IMG/VR virus record: IMGVR_UViG_3300042874_000185
Span: 1 to 35,631 of that record
DNA: 35,631 nt
Direction: 5' to 3' (one strand)
Source of the DNA: a virus
Part shown: positions 25,269 through 32,510 of the stretch, in pieces
Position numbering within the stretch: the stretch's first letter is position 1
How the letters are laid out: each line of letters begins with the position of its first letter
Translations under genes and position numbers: made by a program
Notes under the pieces: generated by a model
What the model was told of the DNA's origin: nothing
The model's database searches: none
The model's input: only the letters and a program-made list of their open reading frames with translations

Positions 25269-27061
25269 TGGTACTGCGCCCTTACCAGCTGGAGGCACAT
25301 GACGCGGTTATCACGCACATAAGACAGAGTCTTGAGTCGAGTGTCGTGGTCGCTGCAACGGGTGCAGGGAAGTCACTTATTATTGCACAAATAGCTAAAA
25401 CAGTCCACGCAATCAGCAAGGGCAAAAGCATCCTAGTGTTATGCCCAAATAAAGAGATACTGGAGCAGAATAGGGCTAAGTATTTAGCAACAGGTGAACC
25501 AGCGTCAATCTTTAGTGCTTCGCTTGGTTCCAAGTGTTTGAGACACCCAGTTGTGTTTGGAACACCGCAGAGTGTTAAGAACAGTGTGCAGAACTTTGGG
25601 AACAGGTTCGCATTGATTATCATAGATGAAGCCCACGGTATAACACCCAGTGTGAAAACAATTGTGGAGCACTTTAAAGCGGTCAATGAACGCGTTAGAG
25701 TAGTAGGGCTTACCGCAACACCTTATCGCATGGGAACGGGGCTTATTTATGGCATAGATGATAAAAACAAAGCGGTATCAGAAAATGAAACGGTTTCACC
25801 GTACTTTTTTAAAAAGGTATACCAAATTGACGCACGGTATCTTATCAAACATGGGTATTTAACGCCACCGACCATTGGGGACCTTGGGGCTGAAAATTAT
25901 GATACCTCAACGCTGACAGTGAACACGATGGGAAAATTTGACAGCAGTTCGGTTGATAGATGTTTTGTAGGCTTGGGACGAAAAACCGCGTCAATCGTTG
26001 CAGACGTGGTGAACCAAAGCTATGACAGAAATGGAGTTATCTTTTTTGCCTCTACCATTAAGCACGCTGAAGAGATTTTGAGCAGTTTGCCGAAAGAGTT
26101 AAGTGCAATAGTTACAGGCGAAACACCAAAGGTTGAACGCTCAAATATCTTGACAAGATTTAAAGCACAGCAAATCAAATACATTGTGAATGTGTCTGTT
26201 TTGACTGTAGGCTTTGATGCGCCACATATAGATGTAGTGGCGGTGCTGCGCCCAACTGAAAGCTTGGGATTATTCCAGCAGATTATCGGGCGTGGGCTTA
26301 GGCTATTTGAGGGGAAAACAGATTGTTTACTGCTGGATTATGCTGAAAACATAGACAGGCACTGCCCTGATGGTGATTTATTTAACCCAAAAATATCTGT
26401 TAAATCAAAGCTTGGAAAAAGTGAAGTAGGAACTTTTGTATGTCCTCTTTGTAAAATGGATAATGAGTTTTCTTTACGTGAAAATGAGTGGGGATATGGA
26501 ATAAATGAAGAGGGTTATTTTACTGATTTGGAGGGTATAGTTATAGAGACCGAGAATAGAATGCCACTGCCTGCACACTATGGACGCAGGTGTCAGAACT
26601 ATCACCCCAAAACACTCTTGCAGTGTGACCACAGATGGAGCTTGAAAGTATGTGAAGCGTGCAGTGCTGAAAATGATATTACAGCAAGAAGATGTGTAGA
26701 GTGCAAGGGTGAACTGATAGACCCTAATGAGAAACTAATCATGGAGTTCAAACAGCACAAAAAAGACCCTACGCTGACACAGATAGATGAAGTGCTGGAC
26801 TACAGATACCAGAACACAGTAAGCCAAAGAGGCAACGTGTGCATCAAGGTATCCTTCGTAACACCGTATAGAAAGTTTGATATATGGTTGCAGAAAGAGC
26901 CAAAGAGCCAAACGGGTATGAACGACCTAGTCAGGTTTAATAGCACCAAAGACACTATCAAAACAGTCGAGTACAGAAAAGAGCCCACTGGGTTCTACAG
27001 GGTTTTATCCTACAACAAGGAGAGTGACAAATGCACAACACAGAACACACCGAACAGGTAA
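25268..27061 (+). CDS. SF2 DEAD/DEAH-box helicase with C-terminal zinc motifs
   Basis: 597 residues. Motif I is AATGAGKS (~33-40), motif II IIDEAHG (~118-124) and motif III GLTATPYR (~147-154). The C-terminal helicase half carries SVLTVGFDAPHIDVVAVLRPT and the QIIGRGLRLFEGK motif VI. After about residue 390 there are Cys clusters (CPLCKMDN; CDHRW, CEACSAEN, CVECKG), likely zinc ribbons for DNA contact. Similar phage helicases act at recombination intermediates or forks. The gene end overlaps the VRR-NUC gene by 31 bases. Confidence 0.92.
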   Translation: MVLRPYQLEAHDAVITHIRQSLESSVVVAATGAGKSLIIAQIAKTVHAISKGKSILVLCPNKEILEQNRAKYLATGEPASIFSASLGSKCLRHPVVFGTPQSVKNSVQNFGNRFALIIIDEAHGITPSVKTIVEHFKAVNERVRVVGLTATPYRMGTGLIYGIDDKNKAVSENETVSPYFFKKVYQIDARYLIKHGYLTPPTIGDLGAENYDTSTLTVNTMGKFDSSSVDRCFVGLGRKTASIVADVVNQSYDRNGVIFFASTIKHAEEILSSLPKELSAIVTGETPKVERSNILTRFKAQQIKYIVNVSVLTVGFDAPHIDVVAVLRPTESLGLFQQIIGRGLRLFEGKTDCLLLDYAENIDRHCPDGDLFNPKISVKSKLGKSEVGTFVCPLCKMDNEFSLRENEWGYGINEEGYFTDLEGIVIETENRMPLPAHYGRRCQNYHPKTLLQCDHRWSLKVCEACSAENDITARRCVECKGELIDPNEKLIMEFKQHKKDPTLTQIDEVLDYRYQNTVSQRGNVCIKVSFVTPYRKFDIWLQKEPKSQTGMNDLVRFNSTKDTIKTVEYRKEPTGFYRVLSYNKESDKCTTQNTPNR

Positions 27062-27411
27062 CACTTGTAAGATGGTTTAGAGATACCTACCCAGCTGGAC
27101 ACTATAGAATATTCGCAGTGCCAAACGGTGAGTTTAGGCATAAGTCTGTAGCGCAAAGGCTTAACAGTGAGGGAGTAACCTCAGGCATTAGCGATTTAAT
27201 AATACTTGATAGAGTAAAGCATCGAGTATTATTTTTAGAGATGAAGAAAACGCGAAAGACTCTCAAAAATGGGTCACCGTCAAAAGAAAATCTTGCAAGC
27301 CCAGAGCAGATTGAGTTCTTAGAGTTTGTCAATGGCATAGAGTGCTGTGATGGTATAGTGGCGTATGGATATTTAGAAGCGAAAGAGTTGGTAACACAAT
27401 GGTTAGACTGA
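27031..27411 (+). CDS. VRR-NUC domain nuclease
   Basis: 126 residues, a stand-alone VRR-NUC (PD-(D/E)XK) nuclease. EQVTLVRWFRDTYP opens the fold. FAVPNGEFR..AQRLNSEGVTSGISDLIIL carries the catalytic Asp, and VLFLEMKKTR the E-x-K. QIEFLEFVNGIECCDGIVAYGY completes the domain. Phage members are structure-specific (Holliday-type) resolvases or nucleases. It lies within the recombination gene set and starts inside the helicase 3' end, so translation is coupled. Confidence 0.9.
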   Translation: MHNTEHTEQVTLVRWFRDTYPAGHYRIFAVPNGEFRHKSVAQRLNSEGVTSGISDLIILDRVKHRVLFLEMKKTRKTLKNGSPSKENLASPEQIEFLEFVNGIECCDGIVAYGYLEAKELVTQWLD

Positions 27412-27764
27412 TACAAGCGGAAAAGATATTAGGAATTACAAGTGCGGCTATAGGGCAAAGTAGGCAGTACAGACCCTTTTTGAGAAAGACGGACAATAGG
27501 CGTGTGACGTACTTTGACATCGATGCGTACCTTATTCACCGAAAGGCACTGGAACAAGCCTACACTGAGGTTACACTGCTTATCGAGTACATTGGCTATT
27601 TCCACAAAGAGATAACCAAAGTTAGCTTATCCAAGATGGGTGGATGCAAAGCTGGGGCGATTAGTAGTCACTTCTTCAGCGGTGAGGTTGCAACCCTAAT
27701 TCTAAATGGCATCAAGAATGAATATGGTGACGTATATCAAGAGTTTTTGGAGTACTACAGATGA
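27399..27764 (+). CDS. HTH-type early protein, putative DNA-binding
   Basis: 121 residues. The first ~50 (RLIQAEKILGITSAAIGQSRQY..., then RRVTYFDIDAYL) fit a MerR/HTH_17-like fold: a helix-turn-helix followed by a short wing and a helix. The C-terminal part is helical (QAYTEVTLLIEYIGYFHKE). It may be a regulator of early or late promoters or assist replication. It overlaps the VRR-NUC gene by 13 bases and the next by 4. No closer family is recognised. Confidence 0.7.
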   Translation: MVRLIQAEKILGITSAAIGQSRQYRPFLRKTDNRRVTYFDIDAYLIHRKALEQAYTEVTLLIEYIGYFHKEITKVSLSKMGGCKAGAISSHFFSGEVATLILNGIKNEYGDVYQEFLEYYR

Positions 27765-27967
27765 AGCAGTCAAAGAGGCATAGCCACTACGAAATCATCA
27801 CCAATCAAATTGCAGGTATCATCATCGGATGGGGTTTGGTGTATTTTGCATTCCCTCTCATGGGTGTGACGGTGAGTGCAGCACAGGCTACAACTTCCAC
27901 AGCGATGTTCTTTGTGGCATCGTATGCAAGAGCGTATGTGATACGCAGAATTTTCAATAGGATATAG
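27761..27967 (+). CDS. Small two-helix membrane protein (DUF7220-like)
   Basis: 68 residues with a basic N-terminus (KQSKRHSHYEIITNQ) and two hydrophobic segments (~residues 18-35 and 43-58), separated by a short GVTVSAAQATT loop. The pattern ITNQIAGIIIGWGL is the signature of the small phage membrane family DUF7220. Function unknown; early expression argues against lysis and for a host-takeover or membrane-anchoring role. It overlaps the preceding gene by four bases and is two bases from the Dam gene. Confidence 0.75.
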   Translation: MKQSKRHSHYEIITNQIAGIIIGWGLVYFAFPLMGVTVSAAQATTSTAMFFVASYARAYVIRRIFNRI

Positions 27968-27969
27968 AA

Positions 27970-28873
27970 ATGAGTTTAGGTATACCATACATGGGCAGTA
28001 AGCGAGTCATAGCAAAAGAGTTGGTTGATTTTATGGTGCAGGCAAACCCAAACGCTAAGTATTTTTACGACCTCTTTGGCGGTGGTGCTGCGATGAGTTT
28101 TGAAGTACTCAAGCGAAATAGATTTGAAAAAGTGTTTTATAATGAACTTAACACAGGCGTGACCGAGCTTCTCAAGAAGATACAAAAAGACGGCGTGACG
28201 GATGAGTTTTACCGCTGGATAAGCCGTGAAGAGTTTCACACACGAAGGAACGAACCCACATGGCAGGGCGGTCTTTTACAGACATGTTGGAGCTTTGGAA
28301 GCAAGCAAAAAGATTATTTGTATGGGAAGCACATAGAAGAACCAAAAAGGCTACTGCATGAAATTATTGTAAACAGATGCAGTATTGCAAAAAGTAGATT
28401 TGAGAGCCTGACTGGCTTATGGATAGATGACTATTACCTGCAAGATGAAAGCATAAATAAACGTCGTCTAGCAGTCATGGTCATGGTCAAAGCTTCACTG
28501 GGTAGAGTATCCCTGGAACATCTACAAAGCATACAAACAGCTAGAACGCATACAGAACATACCGAACCTACAAATCTCAAACATGAGTTACACAGATGTT
28601 ACAATAACCACCCCGATCGATGAGACTATCATTTATCTTGACCCACCGTATAAAAATACAGAAAAGTACACAGAAATACTTTGTCACGATGAGCTAACGG
28701 ACTATATCAAAAACAGCCCGTACAAAATATATGTAAGCAGCTATGAGTTTGATTTACCGATGGTGTGGCAAAAGTACAAGCGATGCACCTTGTCAGCTAC
28801 AGCAAACAATAATATAGCAACAGAAAAACTGTTCTGCAACCGCGAAGACCATACAGGAGGCACACTATTTTGA
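27970..28873 (+). pseudogene. dam: DNA adenine methyltransferase (Dam type), interrupted by a +1 frameshift
   Basis: The first frame (27970-28623) has PYMGSKRVIAKELVDF (SAM-binding motif I) and FYDLFGGGAAMSFEV. The second frame holds YLDPPYKNT (motif IV) and continues to 28873. Reading the second frame upstream gives VEYPWNIYKAYKQLERIQN from 28502, which is normal Dam sequence. The break therefore lies at the GGG at 28500-28502. Removing one G restores KASLVEYPWN and a 300-residue protein. As written, the first product lacks the catalytic DPPY motif. It could be a true mutation, a sequencing error or recoding. It would methylate adenine, probably in GATC. Confidence 0.88.
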
Positions 28874-29034
28874 GACAAACGCTCCAAAGAGCCAAAGATG
28901 CTGCAAGCAGGATAGAAGAGCGGGTGCTCGTATGCATCAAGAAGCTTGAGGGGCTGACGTACAAGTCAAAACCATCTTTTGATGATATGGATATCATTAA
29001 AGATGTGCTGAAGATACTGAAAGACAAAGATTAA
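28870..29034 (+). CDS. Small charged helical protein, TTG start
   Basis: 54 residues (MRQTLQRAKDAASRIEERVL...). The TTG start overlaps the Dam stop (TTTTGA), and AGGAGG lies nine bases upstream, at 28855-28860. It is largely helical with balanced charge (DVLKILKDKD end). Function unknown. It is the last gene before a 97-base spacer, so it may close the replication cluster. Confidence 0.7.
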   Translation: MRQTLQRAKDAASRIEERVLVCIKKLEGLTYKSKPSFDDMDIIKDVLKILKDKD

Positions 29035-29061
29035 TTTAGCAAAATTTAAGTTTGCAAATGA

Positions 29062-29108
29062 TATACTTTTGCAGGTTTAAAATAAAACAACAACAACAAA
29101 CCTGCAAA
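29062..29108 (+). promoter_or_regulatory. 11-bp inverted repeat with possible -10 box
   Basis: TTTGCAGGTTT (29068-29078) and AAACCTGCAAA (29098-29108) are perfect complements separated by 19 bases rich in CAA. A TATACT sequence precedes them at 29062-29067. It may be an operator or leader hairpin for the downstream small-gene cluster, or a processing site. No T run follows, so a terminator is less likely. Confidence 0.5.
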
Positions 29109-29131
29109 TAATATTTCCATAAGGAGTAAAA

Positions 29132-29623
29132 ATGGAACCAACGGATAATAGCGTAATAGTTAGAAACAATCAAGCGGTAGAGTCGACAAGAGATATGTGG
29201 GAAGACTTCAAAAACAAAAAAAGCAGAAATGGTACATTTGTAGCTTTTGATGATTACAGACAGTCGTTAGGTGGCAGGGGTATTTGGGGAACTAAAATAT
29301 TCTTTAGGGCAATGGTGGAGATACGGTTTCTAACACTATGCGATGAAAATACCAACAGCAAAGGGAAGTATTGCCCTACCCAGTATGCTATTGAAAAATA
29401 TGGTGACTTGTTCCAATATGATGCTGATGCTGAAATATGGGGACTATGCGGGGAGCATCTTGAAGATTTTGACTTAATGATATTACCACATATTATGACA
29501 GTGGCTAGAAAACTAGATGTGATATACAAAGAGGAAAAAAAGGAAATGAACAGAATAAGATATGAAGCAAAAAAGAGACAAGCCCGAGTGAACCAACCAA
29601 TAGAAATGGAGGATGGGATATGA
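29132..29623 (+). CDS. Early protein, possible antirepressor-like C-terminal domain
   Basis: 163 residues, with AAGGAG as ribosome site. The central segment (GTFVAFDDYRQSLGGRGIWGTKIFFRAMVEIRFLTL then GKYCPTQYAIEKYGDLF) loosely resembles the KilA-C/ANT winged helix, in which a PTQ motif follows a helix. The last 30 residues are a basic helix (EEKKEMNRIRYEAKKRQAR). It opens the second early cluster behind the 11-bp dyad. The antirepressor idea is a weak inference; there is no known repressor gene here. Confidence 0.6.
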   Translation: MEPTDNSVIVRNNQAVESTRDMWEDFKNKKSRNGTFVAFDDYRQSLGGRGIWGTKIFFRAMVEIRFLTLCDENTNSKGKYCPTQYAIEKYGDLFQYDADAEIWGLCGEHLEDFDLMILPHIMTVARKLDVIYKEEKKEMNRIRYEAKKRQARVNQPIEMEDGI

Positions 29624-29649
29624 GTGAAGAATGGGGAGGCACTAAATGA
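29620..29649 (+). CDS. Tiny bridging ORF, MSEEWGGTK
   Basis: Nine codons plus stop. The ATG overlaps the preceding TGA (ATGA) and the stop overlaps the next ATG (ATGA). GGAGG lies about seven bases upstream, so initiation is plausible. Inside it, GGGGAGG forms the ribosome site for the next gene. It may serve as a coupling leader instead of making a useful peptide. Confidence 0.45.
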   Translation: MSEEWGGTK

Positions 29650-29957
29650 GTTATGAATTAGAATACACAAAAGAAGAGACACGAGCAAGCGAAGCACAAA
29701 TCAAAGAGGTATCGGAAGACACATTTTACCGGTATATCTTTGAGATGGGTGAAGTGCCTGATGAGTTGGAAGTCAAAGTTGAAGATGAGTATTTTGACAT
29801 TAATGTTGATGATGTATTCACCAAAAATGAACAACGACTGCTTAAGAACATCATAGAAAATGATGATTGCTTTGATGTGAGTTTTGATGCATTCGTGCAA
29901 AAAGTCAAAGAGATCTTCACTGGGTTCAACAGTGCAATTTTAGGAGGTGTGAAATGA
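29646..29957 (+). CDS. Acidic early protein, unknown
   Basis: 103 residues, strongly acidic (EEVSEDTFYRYIFEMGEVPDELEVKVEDEYFD; ENDDCFDVSFDAF). Acidic small early phage proteins can mimic DNA or bind basic host proteins, but nothing specific shows this here. Ribosome site GGGGAGG lies upstream. The stop overlaps the next start (ATGA). Confidence 0.65.
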   Translation: MSYELEYTKEETRASEAQIKEVSEDTFYRYIFEMGEVPDELEVKVEDEYFDINVDDVFTKNEQRLLKNIIENDDCFDVSFDAFVQKVKEIFTGFNSAILGGVK

Positions 29958-30052
29958 CGATAAATGAAATTAACGAAAAAATAATCAAGGCACTGGAAGA
30001 AAAAGTAGCGATACTTGAAAAGTATATAAAACTTTTGGAGAAAGATAGATGA
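29954..30052 (+). CDS. 32-residue coiled-coil peptide
   Basis: MTINEINEKIIKALEEKVAI..., 32 residues with a clear heptad of Ile/Leu (leucine-zipper-like). AGGAGG at 29942-29947 lies six bases before the ATG, and both ends overlap neighbouring genes as ATGA. It is likely translated. It could be an oligomerisation partner of a neighbouring protein; function unknown. Confidence 0.6.
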   Translation: MTINEINEKIIKALEEKVAILEKYIKLLEKDR

Positions 30053-30387
30053 GCAGTCGCAAGAAATTCAGCAGGTTACTTGGCAAAGAGCTTGAGTATA
30101 GTGCTACATTCTGCTGTGTTAATGACACTAGAGTGGTGGTAAAAGACGTGCATCAGGATGGCAAGTACATCACTGACCACGTGTGTATTTCTAATTGTTA
30201 TGCTTTAAACAAGTTTAAAGACGGTGACAAGATATCGTTCACAGGAACGGCTAGCACATACACAGACTCAAAAGGTGTCCGTAAACACGGATTGCAAAAA
30301 TGCCATGACTACCGCAAGAGTAATGATAGTTATCAGGTCGTTATGCACGACCATACGCATAGAACAAAAAGGGTTAAAAATGTTTGA
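30049..30387 (+). CDS. Hypothetical protein, possible OB-fold
   Basis: 112 residues. The pattern FCCVNDTRVVVKDVHQDGKYI, then FKDGDKISFTGTASTYTDSKG and HGLQKCHDY, resembles a small OB-like barrel (short strands, a GDKISFTGT turn). The C-terminus is rich in His, Arg and Lys (MHDHTHRTKRVKNV). It may bind nucleic acid. It is coupled to the previous mini-gene via ATGA. Confidence 0.6.
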   Translation: MSSRKKFSRLLGKELEYSATFCCVNDTRVVVKDVHQDGKYITDHVCISNCYALNKFKDGDKISFTGTASTYTDSKGVRKHGLQKCHDYRKSNDSYQVVMHDHTHRTKRVKNV

Positions 30388-30514
30388 TTTAATACTGATA
30401 CTGGGTATAGCTGGAGTGCTAACACACTTACTTACACTAAATCGTAAAGAGGTTACATTTCACGATACAGTGATTGAGTTTATTGGTGGTAAATTATGGG
30501 AGGTAAAAAAATGA
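30380..30514 (+). CDS. 44-residue single-span membrane protein
   Basis: MFDLILILGIAGVLTHLLTLN forms one N-terminal membrane helix, followed by a cytoplasmic-type tail (RKEVTFHDTVIEFIGGKLWE). AAAAGGG lies upstream. It overlaps the previous gene by 8 bases and the next by 4. A longer frame starting at 30224 is a shadow of the previous gene. Role unknown. Confidence 0.65.
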   Translation: MFDLILILGIAGVLTHLLTLNRKEVTFHDTVIEFIGGKLWEVKK

Positions 30515-31002
30515 ACCAAAATCATAAACGCACTATGATTTTGGCAGGCATCATCGGCATGCTATTTGCCTGTTATGACGAAAAAGAAAAAACACGGCTC
30601 CACAAAGAGCTGCACGAAGGTGTAGGTAGAGGTATCCGAAAGCAAGTGAAACTCTATTCGATCAAAGAAGTTATGGAGGTAACCCATAAAGACGGTAACG
30701 ACATTTGGGGGAAGGCAGTAGACCATTTTCTTGAGCGTGAGATAACCATTGAAGCCAGTGCATGTGTGCTTGCACTTTGGAACTTAGACGAGAAAGCCTT
30801 AGCCAAACACTTTGGGCTGAGCAGGTCAAAGATAGGACAGTGGGCGAAACCATCAAAGCGTGCAGACAGACGTGAACTTGAGATTGCAAGCCGTGAGGTA
30901 GCCAAGTATGTGTGGGGTGCTATCAACGCGCTTTACGGTATTGAGGAAGAGAAAAAGATGAGCGTGCTTGAGCGTATACGGTTAATGAAAGAAATGGCAT
31001 AA
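30511..31002 (+). CDS. HTH protein, putative transcription regulator
   Basis: 163 residues from ATG 30511 with GGGAGG eight bases upstream; an earlier ATG at 30496 would place the ribosome site inside the gene. A clear helix-turn-helix is ALAKHFGLSRSKIGQWAK (~residues 97-114). A helical N-terminal region and a conserved-looking segment LYSIKEVMEVTHKDGNDIWG precede it. As one of the later genes of the early unit it is a good candidate for the switch to late transcription; that is inference. No sigma-factor signature. Confidence 0.7.
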   Translation: MNQNHKRTMILAGIIGMLFACYDEKEKTRLHKELHEGVGRGIRKQVKLYSIKEVMEVTHKDGNDIWGKAVDHFLEREITIEASACVLALWNLDEKALAKHFGLSRSKIGQWAKPSKRADRRELEIASREVAKYVWGAINALYGIEEEKKMSVLERIRLMKEMA

Positions 31003-31027
31003 GTACATTAAAAAGAAAAGGATTAAC

Positions 31028-31060
31028 ATGACAAGAGTAAAATCAGAGGAGCTAAAATGA
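31028..31060 (+). CDS. Tiny bridging ORF, MTRVKSEELK
   Basis: Ten codons plus stop, with AAAGGA about seven bases upstream. The stop overlaps the ATG of the next gene as ATGA, and the internal GAGGAG is the ribosome site of that gene. Same layout as the tiny ORFs at 29620 and 31970. Confidence 0.4.
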   Translation: MTRVKSEELK

Positions 31061-31251
31061 GAGCGATGGTATTTAAAGGCAAGTACATTGTCACATACGG
31101 AAACGTTGAAGCGTATACTATCCACACAAATGGAGAAATGGTTATCCACTCTGCTGGTAACAGACCAGCTAAAACAGTCGATACCAATAAGCACAAAGTA
31201 GCCATAGTTGATGGCAAGCATGTGACATATATCAAAAACGGGAGGATATAA
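31057..31251 (+). CDS. 64-residue beta-type protein, unknown
   Basis: MRAMVFKGKYIVTYGNVEAYT... is a string of short strands with basic residues (KTVDTNKHKVAIVDGKHVTYIKNGRI). Ribosome site GAGGAG. It resembles small SH3-like or beta-barrel early phage proteins but no family is recognised. Its frame continues, after the TAA, into a Cys-rich stretch. Confidence 0.6.
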   Translation: MRAMVFKGKYIVTYGNVEAYTIHTNGEMVIHSAGNRPAKTVDTNKHKVAIVDGKHVTYIKNGRI

Positions 31252-31347
31252 GATAAAAAAATATGCATTAACTGCGCATACTTTGAGTGTTGCGATGAGT
31301 GGGTAGCGTGCAAGCAAAGAGAAAAAGATTTAAAGGATGGAATGTGA
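31252..31347 (+). other. Cys-rich in-frame segment after a stop codon
   Basis: Directly after the TAA at 31249-31251 the same frame stays open to the TGA at 31345-31347 and encodes KKICINCAYFECCDEWVACK, a CxxC...CC...C zinc-type motif. There is no ATG, GTG or TTG at its beginning, although GGAGG lies upstream. It may be a decayed small zinc protein whose start was lost, a non-standard (ATA) start, or a readthrough extension. Confidence 0.4.
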
Positions 31348-31658
31348 AACAAGAAAAAGCTATTAAAGCACTTGAGAAAGCTGGGTATAAAAAAAGTGAT
31401 AGAGACGGTTCATTTGGGGATGTAGTATTACACAAAAGGTCAGTTGGTAGCGAATGTCAAACAAACCATAGACCACCATTATTCACAATTTCAATATACG
31501 AAAATACCGACTTCAACCCAATGTCAATAAGGATTAGGGGCAAAACAGCAAGTAATAGGTGGATAGACACTGGATATTATTCTTTGCCTTTAGAAGAGGT
31601 AGACAATATAAAAGAGTTAGAATATACAATAGAAAAATCATGGGAGGCATTTAATTGA
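31344..31658 (+). CDS. Hypothetical early protein (GTG start)
   Basis: 104 residues from the GTG at 31344 (MKQEKAIKALEKAGYKK), with AAGGA upstream and overlap with the TGA of the preceding frame. The upstream GTG at 31299 would add 15 residues. Later sequence FTISIYENTDFNPMSIRIRGKTASNRWIDTGYYSL is an alpha/beta small fold. The start region is similar to the next gene (MKQ..., GYK, FGDVV), suggesting a partial tandem duplication. Function unknown. Confidence 0.65.
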   Translation: MKQEKAIKALEKAGYKKSDRDGSFGDVVLHKRSVGSECQTNHRPPLFTISIYENTDFNPMSIRIRGKTASNRWIDTGYYSLPLEEVDNIKELEYTIEKSWEAFN

Positions 31659-31798
31659 AACAAAAATTTAACAAACTGATGAGAAGTATGGGATACAAAG
31701 ACACACGGGGCGATTGGCTCAAAGACGAAATGTTTGGAGACGTTGTTATAGTAGCACTATTGTCTGCCATTGTCTTGATGGTTGTCTACTATGGGTAA
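31655..31798 (+). CDS. 47-residue membrane protein (TTG start), partial paralogue of the previous gene
   Basis: MKQKFNKLMRSMGYKDTRGD... ends in one membrane helix (VVIVALLSAIVLMVVYYG). GGGAGG lies about nine bases before the TTG, which overlaps the previous TGA. The N-terminal half parallels the previous protein (MKQ, GYK, FGDVV), so it may have arisen by duplication followed by truncation. Confidence 0.55.
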   Translation: MKQKFNKLMRSMGYKDTRGDWLKDEMFGDVVIVALLSAIVLMVVYYG

Positions 31799-31973
31799 GA
31801 GTCTAAAATATACCTTCAAGACTTGCGGTAAAGACTTCACATCAAGCAGTAGCACTAAAGTCTACTGCTCTGAAATATGTAGACGAAACAAGGCAGATGC
31901 AAGGATTTGGGGTTTAGACAACTATACTACTAGAGGTACAATAAGATATGCAGGTATAGGAGAATTGAAATGA
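31791..31973 (+). CDS. Small zinc-finger-like protein
   Basis: 60 residues. The segment TCGKDFTSSSSTKVYCSEICRRNK is the common C..F.....YCS..C zinc fold, but the first Cys of the usual CxxC pair seems replaced (KTCGKDF), so metal binding may be incomplete. The ATG overlaps the end of the previous gene and has no clear ribosome site. Its 3' end belongs to a 42-base repeat also found at 32498. Confidence 0.6.
   Translation: MGKSLKYTFKTCGKDFTSSSSTKVYCSEICRRNKADARIWGLDNYTTRGTIRYAGIGELK
31932..31973 (+). repeat. 42-bp direct repeat, copy 1
   Basis: Matches 32498-32539 at 38 of 42 positions. It contains GGTATAGGAGAATT, the ribosome site for the following start. Here it also encodes the end of the zinc-type protein (RGTIRYAGIGELK). 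Confidence 0.85.
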
Positions 31974-31996
31974 TTAAGAAGGAATTTGAAGAATGA
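31970..31996 (+). CDS. Tiny bridging ORF, MIKKEFEE
   Basis: Eight codons plus stop, with AGGAG seven bases upstream. The ATG overlaps the previous TGA and the TGA overlaps the next ATG. The internal AAGGAA is the ribosome site of the next gene. Confidence 0.4.
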   Translation: MIKKEFEE

Positions 31997-32202
31997 GTCT
32001 ATATAGCGATATGGAACTAGAACCATATGGAATAAAAAACACTAGAGACAAACACTGGAGAACAAGAGCAGGGGATAATATACTAATTGCTGATATGGAC
32101 AATGAGCATCTGCTTAACGCCTATAAAATGAGCCAAGATGAGAGACTCTATAAAGAGTTACAAATGAGAGTATTTCAAGACTATGTCAAGAGGAACTATT
32201 AG
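31993..32202 (+). CDS. 69-residue helical early protein, unknown
   Basis: MSLYSDMELEPYGIKNTRDK... with a helical second half (NEHLLNAYKMSQDERLYKELQMRVFQDYVKRNY). Ribosome site AAGGAA lies about eight bases upstream. No domain recognised. Confidence 0.6.
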   Translation: MSLYSDMELEPYGIKNTRDKHWRTRAGDNILIADMDNEHLLNAYKMSQDERLYKELQMRVFQDYVKRNY

Positions 32203-32243
32203 TCATAATGGCTATGGAAACCAAGTACAATAAAGGAATTGAA

Positions 32244-32510
32244 ATGAGTAGAAAACATAAAGAGGAAATGGTAATGAATAGAGAAGATATACCAATAATC
32301 GCCAACATAAAAGATAAGTACCATCACTACAAAAGGGAACACAACAGTGAAAAACCAAATTTCTTAGTATGTGATAATCAAACCTATTCAGATTTATTAA
32401 ATTCAAGATTTGGTGTTCATGTTTTGGAGAATATAAAAGGTGAGATATTATGTTTGGGTATAAAGATAGCCATCATTGATACACCAGATTTTGTTTTAGA
32501 GGTACGATAA
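32244..32510 (+). CDS. 88-residue early protein, unknown
   Basis: Start chosen at 32244 (MSRKHKEEM), where AAAGGA lies six bases upstream; an in-frame ATG at 32208 lacks a well-spaced site. The first nine codons are nearly the same as those of the next gene (MNRIHKEEM). The rest is alpha/beta (NFLVCDNQTYSDLLNSRFGVHVLENI, LGIKIAIIDTPDFVLEV) and resembles small phage structural-like folds, but the family is unknown. Confidence 0.62.
   Translation: MSRKHKEEMVMNREDIPIIANIKDKYHHYKREHNSEKPNFLVCDNQTYSDLLNSRFGVHVLENIKGEILCLGIKIAIIDTPDFVLEVR

Noticed and set aside
27031-27061. Frameshift between helicase and VRR-NUC genes
   Set aside because: Both proteins are complete with proper start and stop; the 31-base overlap is a normal coupled gene pair.
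30224-30514. Longer version of the 44-residue membrane protein starting at 30224
   Set aside because: Overlaps the well supported upstream gene out of frame; the ATG at 30380 has AAAAGGG before it and gives a clean membrane protein.
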